A DNA stretch of 64,000 nucleotides from assembly GCA_934254825.1 (NCBI GenBank), contig CAKQMB010000012.1, positions 13,629-77,628 on the forward strand, in the 5' to 3' direction. A program made the translations under genes and the position numbers. Origin of the DNA: an uncultured Clostridia bacterium. Its GTDB lineage: Bacteria; Bacillota; Clostridia; Christensenellales; Borkfalkiaceae. Below the pieces are notes generated by a model. It ran no database searches, was not told the DNA's origin, and worked only from the letters and a program-made list of their open reading frames with translations. Shown one piece after another: positions 1 through 8,327 of this stretch. Numbering within the stretch: the stretch's first letter is position 1; each line of letters opens with the position of its first letter.

Positions 1-2
1 AC

Positions 3-71
3 CGGGCTTTCAATATGTTCGACAGAAACGTGTTTGACGTTACGCCCGGCGTTGTGCCGAATTTTAAATAA
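3..71 (+). CDS. 3' end of an unidentified upstream gene (partial)
   Basis: Frame 3 is open from the window edge and closes at TAA 69-71, giving 22 residues that end in VVPNFK. The next gene starts 69 bases later with its own strong ribosome site. Too short to assign to a family; frame choice rests only on it being open and protein-like. Confidence 0.4.
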   Translation, partial: RAFNMFDRNVFDVTPGVVPNFK

Positions 72-140
72 TCATCAACGGAAAATAATTTTGATAATAT
101 TAAACGGAAAAAATCCGTTAAAAATATTGAGGAGGAAAAA

Positions 141-2945
141 ATGAAAAAGCAACTGACATTAGTCGTATTGATGCTGTGCTTTATGTTGAGTTTTGCCGTC
201 GCTTGCGGAAATGCAAACGTCAAAAAAACTTATAACGTAACTTACAGCTGCGACACAGACGGAGCGATCTCCGACGAAGCGTTTACCTACACGGAAGGGG
301 CGGACAAGATCGAAATCCCCGTCACGCTTAAAGAGGGATATTCCCGAAGCAACCTTACGGTGACCTACACTATGGGCGGAGAAACGAAAAACGCAACGCT
401 TGCCGAAGGTAAATTTACGGTTGAATTGCCCGACGGCGATATTGCCGTAAGCGTGACCGGCGCGAAACTCAACGAATATAAAGTCGATTTCGTCGTGGGT
501 ACGGAAGTTAAATATACGCTCAGCGTTAAGCACGGCGAATCTCTCACCGTTCCTCAGCTCAACTCCGCGAAAGCGGCGGTTGTCGGAACCGACGGAGAAA
601 ACGAATTCGTTAAGTGGACTGAAAACACCGACAATATAATTACGGCAGATACGGTTATTCACGCCGAGATTCGTCGCGTTGTGTTCGAAGTCCGTTTCAG
701 ACTCGGCGGCGAAATCGTGCATACCGTAAAGGTAAGAGAAGGACAGAAACTTACTGCCGAACAGCTTACCGAAGCCGAAGAACAGGTTAAGACTGCTATC
801 GATTCCGGTCACCGTTTCGACGGCTGGCAGACGGCAACCGACGCGGAGATAACCGCCGATACCGAAATCGTCGCGAAAACAAGAGAGTTGAACAAATATC
901 AGGTGCGTATAAAAGAAAATATCGAAGGCGCGCTTAACAAAACGGAAGTGGAAACCGACGAGGCGGCGGAAGACGAATCGTTCGGTTTCAGCCTTGAATT
1001 CACCGCGGCTTACACGAAATCCGCAGGTAAAGTCACCGTAACTTACGCGATAGACGGCGGCGAAGCTCAAACGCTTACTATGGAAGACGGCGTTTATACC
1101 ATTGCGAAAGTAACGGGCAACGTAGTTATCGAAGTCACAGGTATCGAAATCAATAAATACACCGTAAAATTCGCAAACGGAGAAGAAACCAAGTCCGAAA
1201 TCACCGTCACTCACGGCGACAGAATAGCCGAAGAGCAGCTTACGACGGCTCTGGCGACGATCGCGAACGAAAATCAGGAAGCCTGGGGCTGGAAGGACGA
1301 TACGGAAGCGGAAATCACCGCCGACACGACGATACACGCAGTTATCGCAAACGCGATTTCCACCAAGGAACAAATGCTTGCGATCGAGCAGGAAGGTAAT
1401 TATTTCCTCACCGAAAATATCGATATGGGCGACGAACTTGCCGTTGTCTGGGGTAACGTCGTATGGACGGCGGATCCCGAAACTTGCGGCGACCCTGAAA
1501 ACGGCGAATATCGCGGAATTTTAGACGGCAGAGGTAAAACCCTTACTTACACGCATACAAGCGAAGTGCCTTACGATATGGGATTGTTGTTCTATCGTCT
1601 GAAAGGAACGGTAAAAAATCTTAAAATCAACGCTACGCTTAACAACAATTTCAACGCAAACTGCAATACTTTGGGCGTTGTTACAATGCAGCTTGCCGAC
1701 GGAACTATCAAGGACGTGGAAGTAACTCTTAACGCCGCAGGTATGCAAAATCAGCCCAATGTTGGCGTAGGCGCGATATGCAGTAACTTCTTCGGCGGTA
1801 CGATCGACAACTGCACGGTAAATTTCGCCGCGTTGCCGACTTACAACTTTGCAAACGACAAAGTCGCTCCCGTTTCGTCCGTTAAGAGTTGGGAAAAACC
1901 CGAAGGCGGCGAGCGCGTTAAGGTTTTAAGCGGACTTTCCGTTCGTTTGCCCGAAAACGTTCAGCCTGTCACCGCATACCTGACGTATCTTACAATGGAT
2001 GAGATGAAAGGCGATTACGAACCCGAAATCGCTGCCGTCGAACCTTCGTTCGAACTCGATAAGGACAACGAAATCCTTTGGGAATCCACCGATTACAAAA
2101 AGGCGATCGCGGCGAGTACCGAAGAACAGTCTGCCGCCCCGCGCGGATTCGAAAAGGTTTATAAGTCCGACAATACTTATGAAGACAAAGATCAGAAAAA
2201 AGCATTTATCGTCGACGAAAAACTCGACCGTTATATAAAAGTCGCGTTTGCCTTAAAAACGGATAATCGTCAGCTGTGCGACAGCGGGTGGGGCAATCCT
2301 CTCGACAAAGAAACCTGGTATGTGTTCTATGCCGTAAAGACCGAAGGAAAGTGGACTTTAACCGTTCACGAAAAAACGATAAACGGCGCGGTCAAGTTTA
2401 CCTATGCCGACCTTGCGGTCTCGTCTCTGGCGGATTTGTATCTCTATTATAACTGGGGCGGCGATCCTACGCATATCTGGGCAACGGAAATAAGATACGT
2501 CGTCGATCCCGATTATGTGGAAATGGTCGAAACGCAGTTGACCGACGCTACGTTGACTGACGGAACGTTGTCCGAAACGCTTTCGGCAGACGGTTATAGC
2601 GCGGTTTATACAAGAGAGTCTTTCTCATGGTCTGCGTGGAACGCAATCGATATTTCCGAGTATGCTTACGTAACTTTCAAGACCGATTACAGAGGATGGT
2701 ATCTCCCGAATCCGTCGTGGGCTGACGCGTTTGACTGCTCGACTTGGGTTGAGTGGAAGTTGACGAACAACAACGATGGCACATGGTTAATAACTTTCAC
2801 TCATGACGGAATAAGTATAGACCATGTAAATACTTTTAGCGGAACTAAACTTAACGACGTTTTGAATATAATCTTTTTGAGTCCCAAAGATGGGGCGTCG
2901 AAGGCTTTTGCCGTAACGAATCTTAACGGTTATAAAGCGAAGTGA
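141..2945 (+). CDS. Surface lipoprotein with InlB/Listeria-Bacteroides-like repeats
   Basis: 934 residues. A basic N-terminus, a hydrophobic segment and a lipobox ending at Cys22 (FAVAC) mark a membrane-anchored exported lipoprotein. Residues about 30-405 hold four to five degenerate repeats of roughly 70-80 residues with the pattern 'YxVxF..G......VxxGxxL......F..W......ITADTxIxA', which resembles the InlB B-repeat family. About 420-590 looks like a beta-helical region with Asn/Gly-rich turns (DGRGKTLTY, GTVKNLKINATL). About 640-934 contains two beta-sandwich-like units with aromatic residues, plausible carbohydrate binding. Start chosen for the GAGGAGG ribosome site at about 130. No catalytic motif is recognised. 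A perfect terminator follows. Role inferred as cell-surface adhesion or glycan binding. Confidence 0.85.
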   Translation: MKKQLTLVVLMLCFMLSFAVACGNANVKKTYNVTYSCDTDGAISDEAFTYTEGADKIEIPVTLKEGYSRSNLTVTYTMGGETKNATLAEGKFTVELPDGDIAVSVTGAKLNEYKVDFVVGTEVKYTLSVKHGESLTVPQLNSAKAAVVGTDGENEFVKWTENTDNIITADTVIHAEIRRVVFEVRFRLGGEIVHTVKVREGQKLTAEQLTEAEEQVKTAIDSGHRFDGWQTATDAEITADTEIVAKTRELNKYQVRIKENIEGALNKTEVETDEAAEDESFGFSLEFTAAYTKSAGKVTVTYAIDGGEAQTLTMEDGVYTIAKVTGNVVIEVTGIEINKYTVKFANGEETKSEITVTHGDRIAEEQLTTALATIANENQEAWGWKDDTEAEITADTTIHAVIANAISTKEQMLAIEQEGNYFLTENIDMGDELAVVWGNVVWTADPETCGDPENGEYRGILDGRGKTLTYTHTSEVPYDMGLLFYRLKGTVKNLKINATLNNNFNANCNTLGVVTMQLADGTIKDVEVTLNAAGMQNQPNVGVGAICSNFFGGTIDNCTVNFAALPTYNFANDKVAPVSSVKSWEKPEGGERVKVLSGLSVRLPENVQPVTAYLTYLTMDEMKGDYEPEIAAVEPSFELDKDNEILWESTDYKKAIAASTEEQSAAPRGFEKVYKSDNTYEDKDQKKAFIVDEKLDRYIKVAFALKTDNRQLCDSGWGNPLDKETWYVFYAVKTEGKWTLTVHEKTINGAVKFTYADLAVSSLADLYLYYNWGGDPTHIWATEIRYVVDPDYVEMVETQLTDATLTDGTLSETLSADGYSAVYTRESFSWSAWNAIDISEYAYVTFKTDYRGWYLPNPSWADAFDCSTWVEWKLTNNNDGTWLITFTHDGISIDHVNTFSGTKLNDVLNIIFLSPKDGASKAFAVTNLNGYKAK

Positions 2946-2967
2946 TAGTATTATAGCAATCAATCTC

Positions 2968-3014
2968 TTTTTACGGGTGTTGGAGATTTGTCTCCAACAC
3001 CCGTAAAAAATTTT
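2968..3014 (+). terminator. Rho-independent terminator after the repeat lipoprotein
   Basis: A perfect 19-bp stem (2968-2986 with 2991-3009) encloses a TTTG loop and is followed by TTTT. It lies 22 bases after the stop codon, so transcription of the lipoprotein gene ends here. Confidence 0.92.
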
Positions 3015-3079
3015 AACGAAACAAACGGAAAGAATTCCGAAAAAAAGAGAAAAGATGAACGAAAAAGAGAGAGAGAAGA

Positions 3080-3127
3080 GGCGAGAATTTCGCCCCTACG
3101 GGGTTGTGTTTGCTTCGCAAACACAAC
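3080..3127 (+). repeat. Intergenic compound hairpin element
   Basis: Three adjacent inverted repeats: GGCGA/TCGCC (3080-3094), CCCC-TA-CGGGG (3093-3103) and an 11-bp perfect stem GTTGTGTTTGC/GCAAACACAAC with a TTC loop (3103-3127). No T run follows, so this is not a classical terminator. It sits in a purine-rich stretch with no gene and has the look of a small dispersed palindromic element, although no second copy is in the window. Confidence 0.5.
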
Positions 3128-3130
3128 AAC

Positions 3131-3376
3131 TACTTAAAGGCAACAATTGAAATCGTAAAGTTTGGAAGTTCGGACGTACTTACTACGTCGGACGACGACA
3201 AAGACGGCGGCGAAAAAGATTTCTTCGATTGAGAGAGGGGTTGGACAATGAGAAATATTAGGCTATAAGTCGATTAAGTCGGAAAATTCTGCGGAATAGA
3301 CAGATTTGCCGAGGGCAACGCATATACTACGGACGGTAAATACGACAATTCGGGCAAGATAGAGGAGTTGAATTAG
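3131..3376 (+). pseudogene. Degraded coding remnants
   Basis: Two short stretches translate into protein-like sequence without usable starts. One runs 3131-3232 (contains IEIVKFGSSDV and an acidic DDDKDGG run) and stops at TGA 3230. The other runs 3278-3376 (contains RFAEGNAYTTDGKYDNSG) and stops at TAG 3374. They are in different frames and separated by stops, as expected for the decayed tail of one gene. Family unknown. The second fragment overlaps the upstream region of the SGNH hydrolase gene. Confidence 0.35.
3264..3276 (-). repeat. Dispersed 13-base motif, copy 1
   Basis: Reverse-strand exact copy of TAATCGACTTATA in an intergenic stretch. See the finding on this motif. Confidence 0.7.
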
Positions 3377-3384
3377 GTTAAATA

Positions 3385-4020
3385 ATGAAGATATTGTTTT
3401 TGGGTGACAGCATAACCGCAGGCGCGGGAGTGAATACGAAAGAAGAAATGTTTACGACGCTCGTCGGGAAGTCGATGAATGCCGAAGTCGTGAACTACGG
3501 GGTCGGCGGTACGAGAATCGCAAGGAATTCCACGCCGTCGGAAGACCCTTCTTATGATAACGATTTTCTGCGAAGAGCGGAGAATATGGATAAAAACGCC
3601 GACTTTGTAATCGTGTTCGGAGGAACGAACGATTATGGTCACGGCGACGCGCCGATAGGCGACATTTCGGACGAAACGCCGTATACTTTTTGCGGTGCGG
3701 TCAATCTGCTGTCAAGCTATCTCGTCGATAATTACGGGAAAGACAACGTTTGTTTTATTCTGCCGTTGCATCGCAGAAACGAGGATAATCCGTTCGGCGA
3801 AGGCAACAAAAAGATAAAGAGCGGAACCTTATCGGACTACGTTGCCGCCGAAATAAGCGTTCTCGAAAGTAACGGAGTAAAATATTTCGATATAAGGAGC
3901 GATTTTCCGCCCGAAGAACTCGACGAACTGACTATCGACGGCGTACATCCGAACGCTGAGGGACATAAAATAATAGCCGAAAGAATATGCGGATATTTGA
4001 GTAAATCGTTTTTTCTATAA
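3385..4020 (+). CDS. SGNH/GDSL-family hydrolase (esterase-like)
   Basis: 211 residues with all four SGNH blocks in order: block I FLGDSITAG with the nucleophile Ser near residue 8, block II GVGGTR with the oxyanion Gly, block III FGGTNDY with Asn, and block V DGVHPNAEGH with the catalytic Asp and His. No signal peptide is visible, so a cytoplasmic lipase/acyl-esterase on small or sugar esters is likely, consistent with the glycan-rich surroundings. A small hairpin terminator follows within 6 bases of the stop. Monocistronic. Substrate cannot be read from the sequence. Confidence 0.9.
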   Translation: MKILFLGDSITAGAGVNTKEEMFTTLVGKSMNAEVVNYGVGGTRIARNSTPSEDPSYDNDFLRRAENMDKNADFVIVFGGTNDYGHGDAPIGDISDETPYTFCGAVNLLSSYLVDNYGKDNVCFILPLHRRNEDNPFGEGNKKIKSGTLSDYVAAEISVLESNGVKYFDIRSDFPPEELDELTIDGVHPNAEGHKIIAERICGYLSKSFFL

Positions 4021-4025
4021 AAAAT

Positions 4026-4060
4026 AAAGACCTTTCGACTGTCGTCGTCAGGTCTTTTAT
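4026..4060 (+). terminator. Terminator after SGNH hydrolase
   Basis: AAAGACCT (4026-4033) pairs with AGGTCTTT (4050-4057) and is followed by T-rich sequence. It lies immediately after the stop codon at 4020. Confidence 0.75.
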
Positions 4061-4168
4061 TATCGGAATAATTTAAGTATATCAAACCTCTGAAATTTGA
4101 AGATATAAGCGGCGAAACGAACTTATCGTAAAGGTAAATCGTTTCGCCGTGTTTATAAAAGTCGGTCA

Positions 4169-4180
4169 ATAAGTCGATTA
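4169..4180 (-). repeat. Dispersed motif, near copy
   Basis: Twelve of the 13 motif bases (reverse strand TAATCGACTTAT) are present, close to the 3' end of the AraC-type regulator gene. Confidence 0.55.
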
Positions 4181-4199
4181 TCGCACATTTCTTAATTGC

Positions 4200-5138
4200 T
4201 TATTGTTTTTTGCCTGCTTTGTAATGCCTGTAAAAGGTAACGGGGTTATTGAAGCCGCACTCGTATATTACGTCGGTGATTTTTCTGTTTGTGCCGTCGG
4301 GGGAGTTTAATATTTCTTCAACTTTTTTTATGCGTAACGTGTTGAGGAAAGTGTTGAAGTGCTGTCCGACGGTTTTGTTGAACATTTTACTGCAATATTC
4401 CTTTGTGTAGCCGAAGTGCTTTGCCATTGTCACGAGCGAAATGTTCAGGCGATAGTTGTTTTCTATATAATCTATAAATTTAATGGCGATATGTTCGGCG
4501 CTCGTCGTTTTCAGTTCTGTAAGCGGGTAAAACTTTGAAATAGTATCGAAAAGCAAGTTCGCGTAAGCGCAGTTCAATAAAAACGTTTTGTCTTTTTCGT
4601 CGAGCCATTTTTGCACCAAAGTGATTATTTTCTTGTTGGCTTCCGTGTTCTGCATAAACGCCGGCGGATTTTTATCTTTGAAATATTGCCTGTAATGATG
4701 AGTAAAATCGTGACTTAAAACGATACACAACGCTTCGAGATCGTTCGACTGTTTTTCGTAAAAATGATTTTGAAATTTATTGCTGAAACATATTTCTCCC
4801 GCGTTCACAAGGAAAGTTTGTTCTCCGATATGCGCGGTTGCGGAGCCTTTAAGCATGCAAATCATTTCGATACTCTCGTGATAATGCGGCATATCGAGAA
4901 GAAAATTCTCCTTTTTCAAAAAGATATGGAAATCGTTGTCGGCTTCGGACTGATAGTTTGAAAAATCCGTTGATTTTCTCTTTTTCTGTTTGGATATTTC
5001 GGCGTTTCGTTCGTTGATCCAGAAGTCGAGAGTGTCGGCTCCGATCAAATGCTCTTTCAGAATATCTTCTTTCGATTTATTCTCGTCGAAATACATGCCG
5101 AGTATTGTTTCTTTTAATTCCAGGTTTTTGTTTTTCAT
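4200..5138 (-). CDS. AraC-family transcriptional regulator
   Basis: 312 residues. The N-terminal part after a helical 70-residue extension has a cupin-like sensor (MPHYHESIEMICMLKG, then IGEQTFLVNAGEICF). The C-terminal 100 residues form the double helix-turn-helix of the AraC family (ISLVTMAKHFGYTKEYCSKMF; ITDVIYECGFNNPVTFYRHYK). It is read divergently from the phosphatase/lipoprotein operon starting at 5376, whose promoter region it shares, so control of that operon is likely. The extra N-terminal helical segment (about residues 1-65) is unusual for the family and may be a second partner or ligand surface. Confidence 0.93.
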   Translation of the reverse strand: MKNKNLELKETILGMYFDENKSKEDILKEHLIGADTLDFWINERNAEISKQKKRKSTDFSNYQSEADNDFHIFLKKENFLLDMPHYHESIEMICMLKGSATAHIGEQTFLVNAGEICFSNKFQNHFYEKQSNDLEALCIVLSHDFTHHYRQYFKDKNPPAFMQNTEANKKIITLVQKWLDEKDKTFLLNCAYANLLFDTISKFYPLTELKTTSAEHIAIKFIDYIENNYRLNISLVTMAKHFGYTKEYCSKMFNKTVGQHFNTFLNTLRIKKVEEILNSPDGTNRKITDVIYECGFNNPVTFYRHYKAGKKQ

Positions 5139-5146
5139 ACTTATTC

Positions 5147-5174
5147 ATTATACTTAAAAATTAAAAAATGTCAA
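5147..5174 (-). promoter_or_regulatory. Promoter of the AraC-type regulator
   Basis: On the reverse strand, TTGACA (5169-5174) and TATAAT (5147-5152) are separated by 16 bases, nine bases upstream of the start codon region, giving a near leaderless to short-leader transcript. Confidence 0.75.
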
Positions 5175-5347
5175 TAACAAATATCGAAACTTAGTCTGAT
5201 TTTCGCCATAAAACCCCGCTATCAGCCGTAAATGCGGACAAAAAGAGGTTTTTTAATTGTTTTCAGGCAAAAAATGCAAATTAAAACATCTTAATTTTTG
5301 TTATATTGTTTGTAATAATTGATATAGAAAAAGCGCGTTCTCTGTGC

Positions 5348-5353
5348 TATAAT
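5348..5353 (+). promoter_or_regulatory. -10 element of the phosphatase/lipoprotein operon
   Basis: A perfect TATAAT lies 22 bases before the GTG start at 5376. No good -35 box is found at the usual distance, which fits an activator-dependent promoter, plausibly served by the divergent AraC-type protein. Confidence 0.6.
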
Positions 5354-5375
5354 GGAAACAACATGGGAGGAAAAG

Positions 5376-6497
5376 GTGAAAAAAATCGTTTGCATACTTT
5401 TAATGCTTGCAAATCTTGCGTTTGTTTCATGCTCGAAATCGGACGGCGGAAACGAAATAAAAATCGATAAACCTACGGCAGACGCATTTGTTTCGCTTAA
5501 CGGAGACGAAATAAGCGACTTTGCGGAAAATTACATAACCGGCGCGGGCTATGCGCACATAAACAAATCTCTCGGCGATCATTATTATCCCGAACCGCTT
5601 GTTTTCGAGTGGCGGGATACGCAAAATACGGACTACACGTTGTTTATTTCCGAAAATTCGGACATGAGCAATGCTCGCGAATATAAAACCGATGAAACGC
5701 GAATCGAAGTCGGCGGTTTGATTGCGGGCATTAAATACTATTATAAGGTAAAAGGCGGCGGCAAAGAAAGCAAAATTTATTCTTTTACCACGAAAAGACA
5801 GCCGAGAACGGTTAAAATCGACGGAGTGTCCAACACGCGAGATATCGGCGGGTATGAAACCGAAAGCGGTTTTGTCCGGCAAGGTCTGGTTTACAGAGGT
5901 GCCGCGCCGGACGATATTACGGAAAACGGCAAAAGATGGTTTGAAAACGCGGGCATAAAAACGATTATCGATTTAAGGGAAGCGACGGGCAGAAAAAGAA
6001 ATCTTTACGACCTTAATATAAACTATATCGAAATTCCCGAAAAGGGTTGCGCATGCTATATAGACGGCGATAAGGGAATCAGATCGCCCGAATATCTTGC
6101 GGGGCTGATCGCGGCGATGAAAGCTTTTGCCGTAAAAGATAATTATCCGATTTACTTTCATTGCCGGATAGGGCGTGACAGAACGGGTACGATTGCTTAT
6201 ATGTTGAACGGACTTCCGGGCGTTGATCATTACACGTTGACTATGGACTATGAATTGTCTTGTTTTTCGGTTGCGGGATGCGTAGATTATGACGATAAAG
6301 AAAAGCAAGCCAAAAACATGTCGGGCGCGATGGACGCAATGTATTCGTATTTTATGAGATACTCAAAGTATAAAGGAAGCGCGGAAGCGAGCGTGAAGGA
6401 CGGAATAGAAAAATTTCTTCTGGATAACGGCGTTACCGCGGATGAAATTGCAAATATAAGAGAAATAATGACGGAGGAAGCAGTTAATGCGGGCTAA
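5376..6497 (+). CDS. Tyrosine-phosphatase-family lipoprotein
   Basis: 373 residues from the GTG at 5376. An ATG at 5352 is in frame but overlaps the -10 box, while GGGAGG stands just ahead of the GTG, so the GTG is chosen. A signal peptide ends in a lipobox (FVSC). Next comes a fibronectin-III-like beta domain (about residues 70-140), then a bacterial tyrosine/dual-specificity phosphatase domain with NTRDIGGY, YRGAAPD and the P-loop HCRIGRDRTGT, which has the full CX5R signature (Cys about 263). It is related to the Y_phosphatase3 group. Extracytoplasmic location suggests action on phosphosugars or phospholipids rather than intracellular proteins; this is inference. It is the first gene of a lipoprotein operon and overlaps the next gene by 11 bases. 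Confidence 0.88.
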   Translation: MKKIVCILLMLANLAFVSCSKSDGGNEIKIDKPTADAFVSLNGDEISDFAENYITGAGYAHINKSLGDHYYPEPLVFEWRDTQNTDYTLFISENSDMSNAREYKTDETRIEVGGLIAGIKYYYKVKGGGKESKIYSFTTKRQPRTVKIDGVSNTRDIGGYETESGFVRQGLVYRGAAPDDITENGKRWFENAGIKTIIDLREATGRKRNLYDLNINYIEIPEKGCACYIDGDKGIRSPEYLAGLIAAMKAFAVKDNYPIYFHCRIGRDRTGTIAYMLNGLPGVDHYTLTMDYELSCFSVAGCVDYDDKEKQAKNMSGAMDAMYSYFMRYSKYKGSAEASVKDGIEKFLLDNGVTADEIANIREIMTEEAVNAG

Positions 6498-8316
6498 AAA
6501 CAAAACAATTTTACTTCTCGCGAGCGTTCTCGTTCTGAGTTTAACGCTTTTCGTCGCGGGGTGCGGAAAAGAACAATCCGACTCTTCTGCGGACGAAAAC
6601 AAGCTCTATACGATATCTTTCGACACTTGTATCGATCTGCCGACGAACAAGGCTCTCGACCAGAAACTTCATAAAGGCGAGCTTGTTCGTCAACCCGATA
6701 TCAAGGTTCGCGGATCCAATCCCGACGGAAAGAGAGTTTCGGGCTGGTATGAGGACGAAACCTACGAAAACGAGTGGGATTTCGGTCTCGATAAGGTTAC
6801 GGGAGATATGACTTTATATGCCAAGTGGGATTCTTATTACATGGTAAGATATTACCTTGCAAACTCGTCCGCGCCCGTTTTCGAAACGGAAGTTAAGGGC
6901 GGGAGAAAGGTTGCGAGAGCGGACGATTCCGTTTACGGATACAAGATAAAAGGATACTACTCAACGAGTGATTTTGAAGAAGGCACCGAGTTCGATTTTG
7001 CGCAGCCGATAAACAAAACCACCGATATTTATATCGACGCGGAAGATTATTTCTATTTTGACGGCGCGTCGATAGCAAACGCGTTCAGGGCTGTTGCCGC
7101 GCCGAGCGGACAGGGTTCTACGGCGGGAAGCGTTGCCTACGAAAGCAAAAACGGCGAAGAATACGCGCGCGTCAATTTCGGATACAGTACGGCAAGAGAC
7201 CCGTATATCTGCGCCGAAGCGTTGAACGCCGATATAACGAGATCGCAGATAATCGAGATAAAATTCAAAAATCTCGGCAAGGCAAGTCAGCTTATGTTTT
7301 ACTGGCTTATTAAAGACGAGAACGGAAAGTTTATCGGAAGCACCGATTATTCGGGAGCGCAAAGCGTATGTTATACTTACCAAGCCGGGCAGACGAGCAT
7401 GAGCGAAGAGGACGACTGGATCGTTTTAAGAATAAACGCCGCCGCGAACGAGCTTTCTTTTGAAGGAAACAACCTCTGGAAAGACGGTAAAAGATTGTAT
7501 GCTTTCAGAATTCAGTCGCTTTACGCAAGCCAAAGCTCGTCCGATCTTTCAAACGAACTTCTTATCGATTATATAAAAGGCGTTTACGACGAGAATTACG
7601 ACAGCGAAAAGATGCTCGTGAAATTCAATTTTAACGGACTCGTCCGCGAAGCGAGAGTTTCGGAAGGCGCTGCGATAGGCGACGAAAAGGCGACTTCGAT
7701 TTGCGCGGGATATAACGTCCTCGGATATTATAAAGACAGTGCGTATACGCAGAAATTCGACGTCGAAAACACGATGATAATCGGCGAAACGGAAATTTTC
7801 GTAAAAACCGACGGAAAGGTTTACTTTGACAGTAAAGGACTTTACGACTATTTCAAGCCTACCGCGGCAACGATGTCGGGGTCAACGATCGGTTATTCCG
7901 AAATGACGGAAGACGGCAATCTGAAAGTGAATTTCGGATACAGCGTGATTGCCGATCCGAGCATTACCGTAAGCGACGCGAAGCTCGATATTTCAAACGT
8001 CACGAAAATCAAAGTTAAGCTTAAAAATCTCGGAAAAGCTCGGCAACTCGCCCTTTACTGGACAGCAAAGGACGCAAACGGCGAATTTATCGGCGGAAGC
8101 GATTATGCGGGCGGGCGCGACGCATGGTGCGCTCTTTCAAAAACGCTTATGAGCGAAGACGACGAGTGGATATATGCGGAATTCGATCTTTCGGCGAACG
8201 AATACTGGACAAACGCGAAAGAACTCGTCAAGCTCAGAGTCCAATCGGTATATGCAAGCGAAAATGCAGAGGATTTGTCAAACGAGATGATTTTTGCCGA
8301 ACTTACAGGCGAATAA
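6487..8316 (+). CDS. Lipoprotein with duplicated InlB-like plus beta-sandwich units
   Basis: 609 residues. Signal peptide with lipobox ending FVAGC (Cys about 26). Residues about 38-115 form a Listeria-Bacteroides-like repeat (SGWYEDETY... MTLYAKWDSYYMV). A unit of roughly 250 residues then occurs twice: about 175-380 and about 440-609 share VNFGYS, KNLGKA.QL, YWL/TAKD.NG.FIG and LRVQS.YAS, so the protein arose by internal duplication. The repeated units look like beta-sandwich carbohydrate-binding modules. ATG is preceded by GGAGG inside the end of the phosphatase gene, indicating coupled translation. Probably glycan capture on the cell surface. Confidence 0.85.
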   Translation: MRAKNKTILLLASVLVLSLTLFVAGCGKEQSDSSADENKLYTISFDTCIDLPTNKALDQKLHKGELVRQPDIKVRGSNPDGKRVSGWYEDETYENEWDFGLDKVTGDMTLYAKWDSYYMVRYYLANSSAPVFETEVKGGRKVARADDSVYGYKIKGYYSTSDFEEGTEFDFAQPINKTTDIYIDAEDYFYFDGASIANAFRAVAAPSGQGSTAGSVAYESKNGEEYARVNFGYSTARDPYICAEALNADITRSQIIEIKFKNLGKASQLMFYWLIKDENGKFIGSTDYSGAQSVCYTYQAGQTSMSEEDDWIVLRINAAANELSFEGNNLWKDGKRLYAFRIQSLYASQSSSDLSNELLIDYIKGVYDENYDSEKMLVKFNFNGLVREARVSEGAAIGDEKATSICAGYNVLGYYKDSAYTQKFDVENTMIIGETEIFVKTDGKVYFDSKGLYDYFKPTAATMSGSTIGYSEMTEDGNLKVNFGYSVIADPSITVSDAKLDISNVTKIKVKLKNLGKARQLALYWTAKDANGEFIGGSDYAGGRDAWCALSKTLMSEDDEWIYAEFDLSANEYWTNAKELVKLRVQSVYASENAEDLSNEMIFAELTGE

Positions 8317-8327
8317 AAGGAGTCGGT

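Noticed and set aside
5352..5375. ATG at 5352 as start of the phosphatase gene
   Set aside because: It overlaps the TATAAT box and lacks a ribosome site; the GTG at 5376 follows GGGAGG and begins a proper signal peptide.
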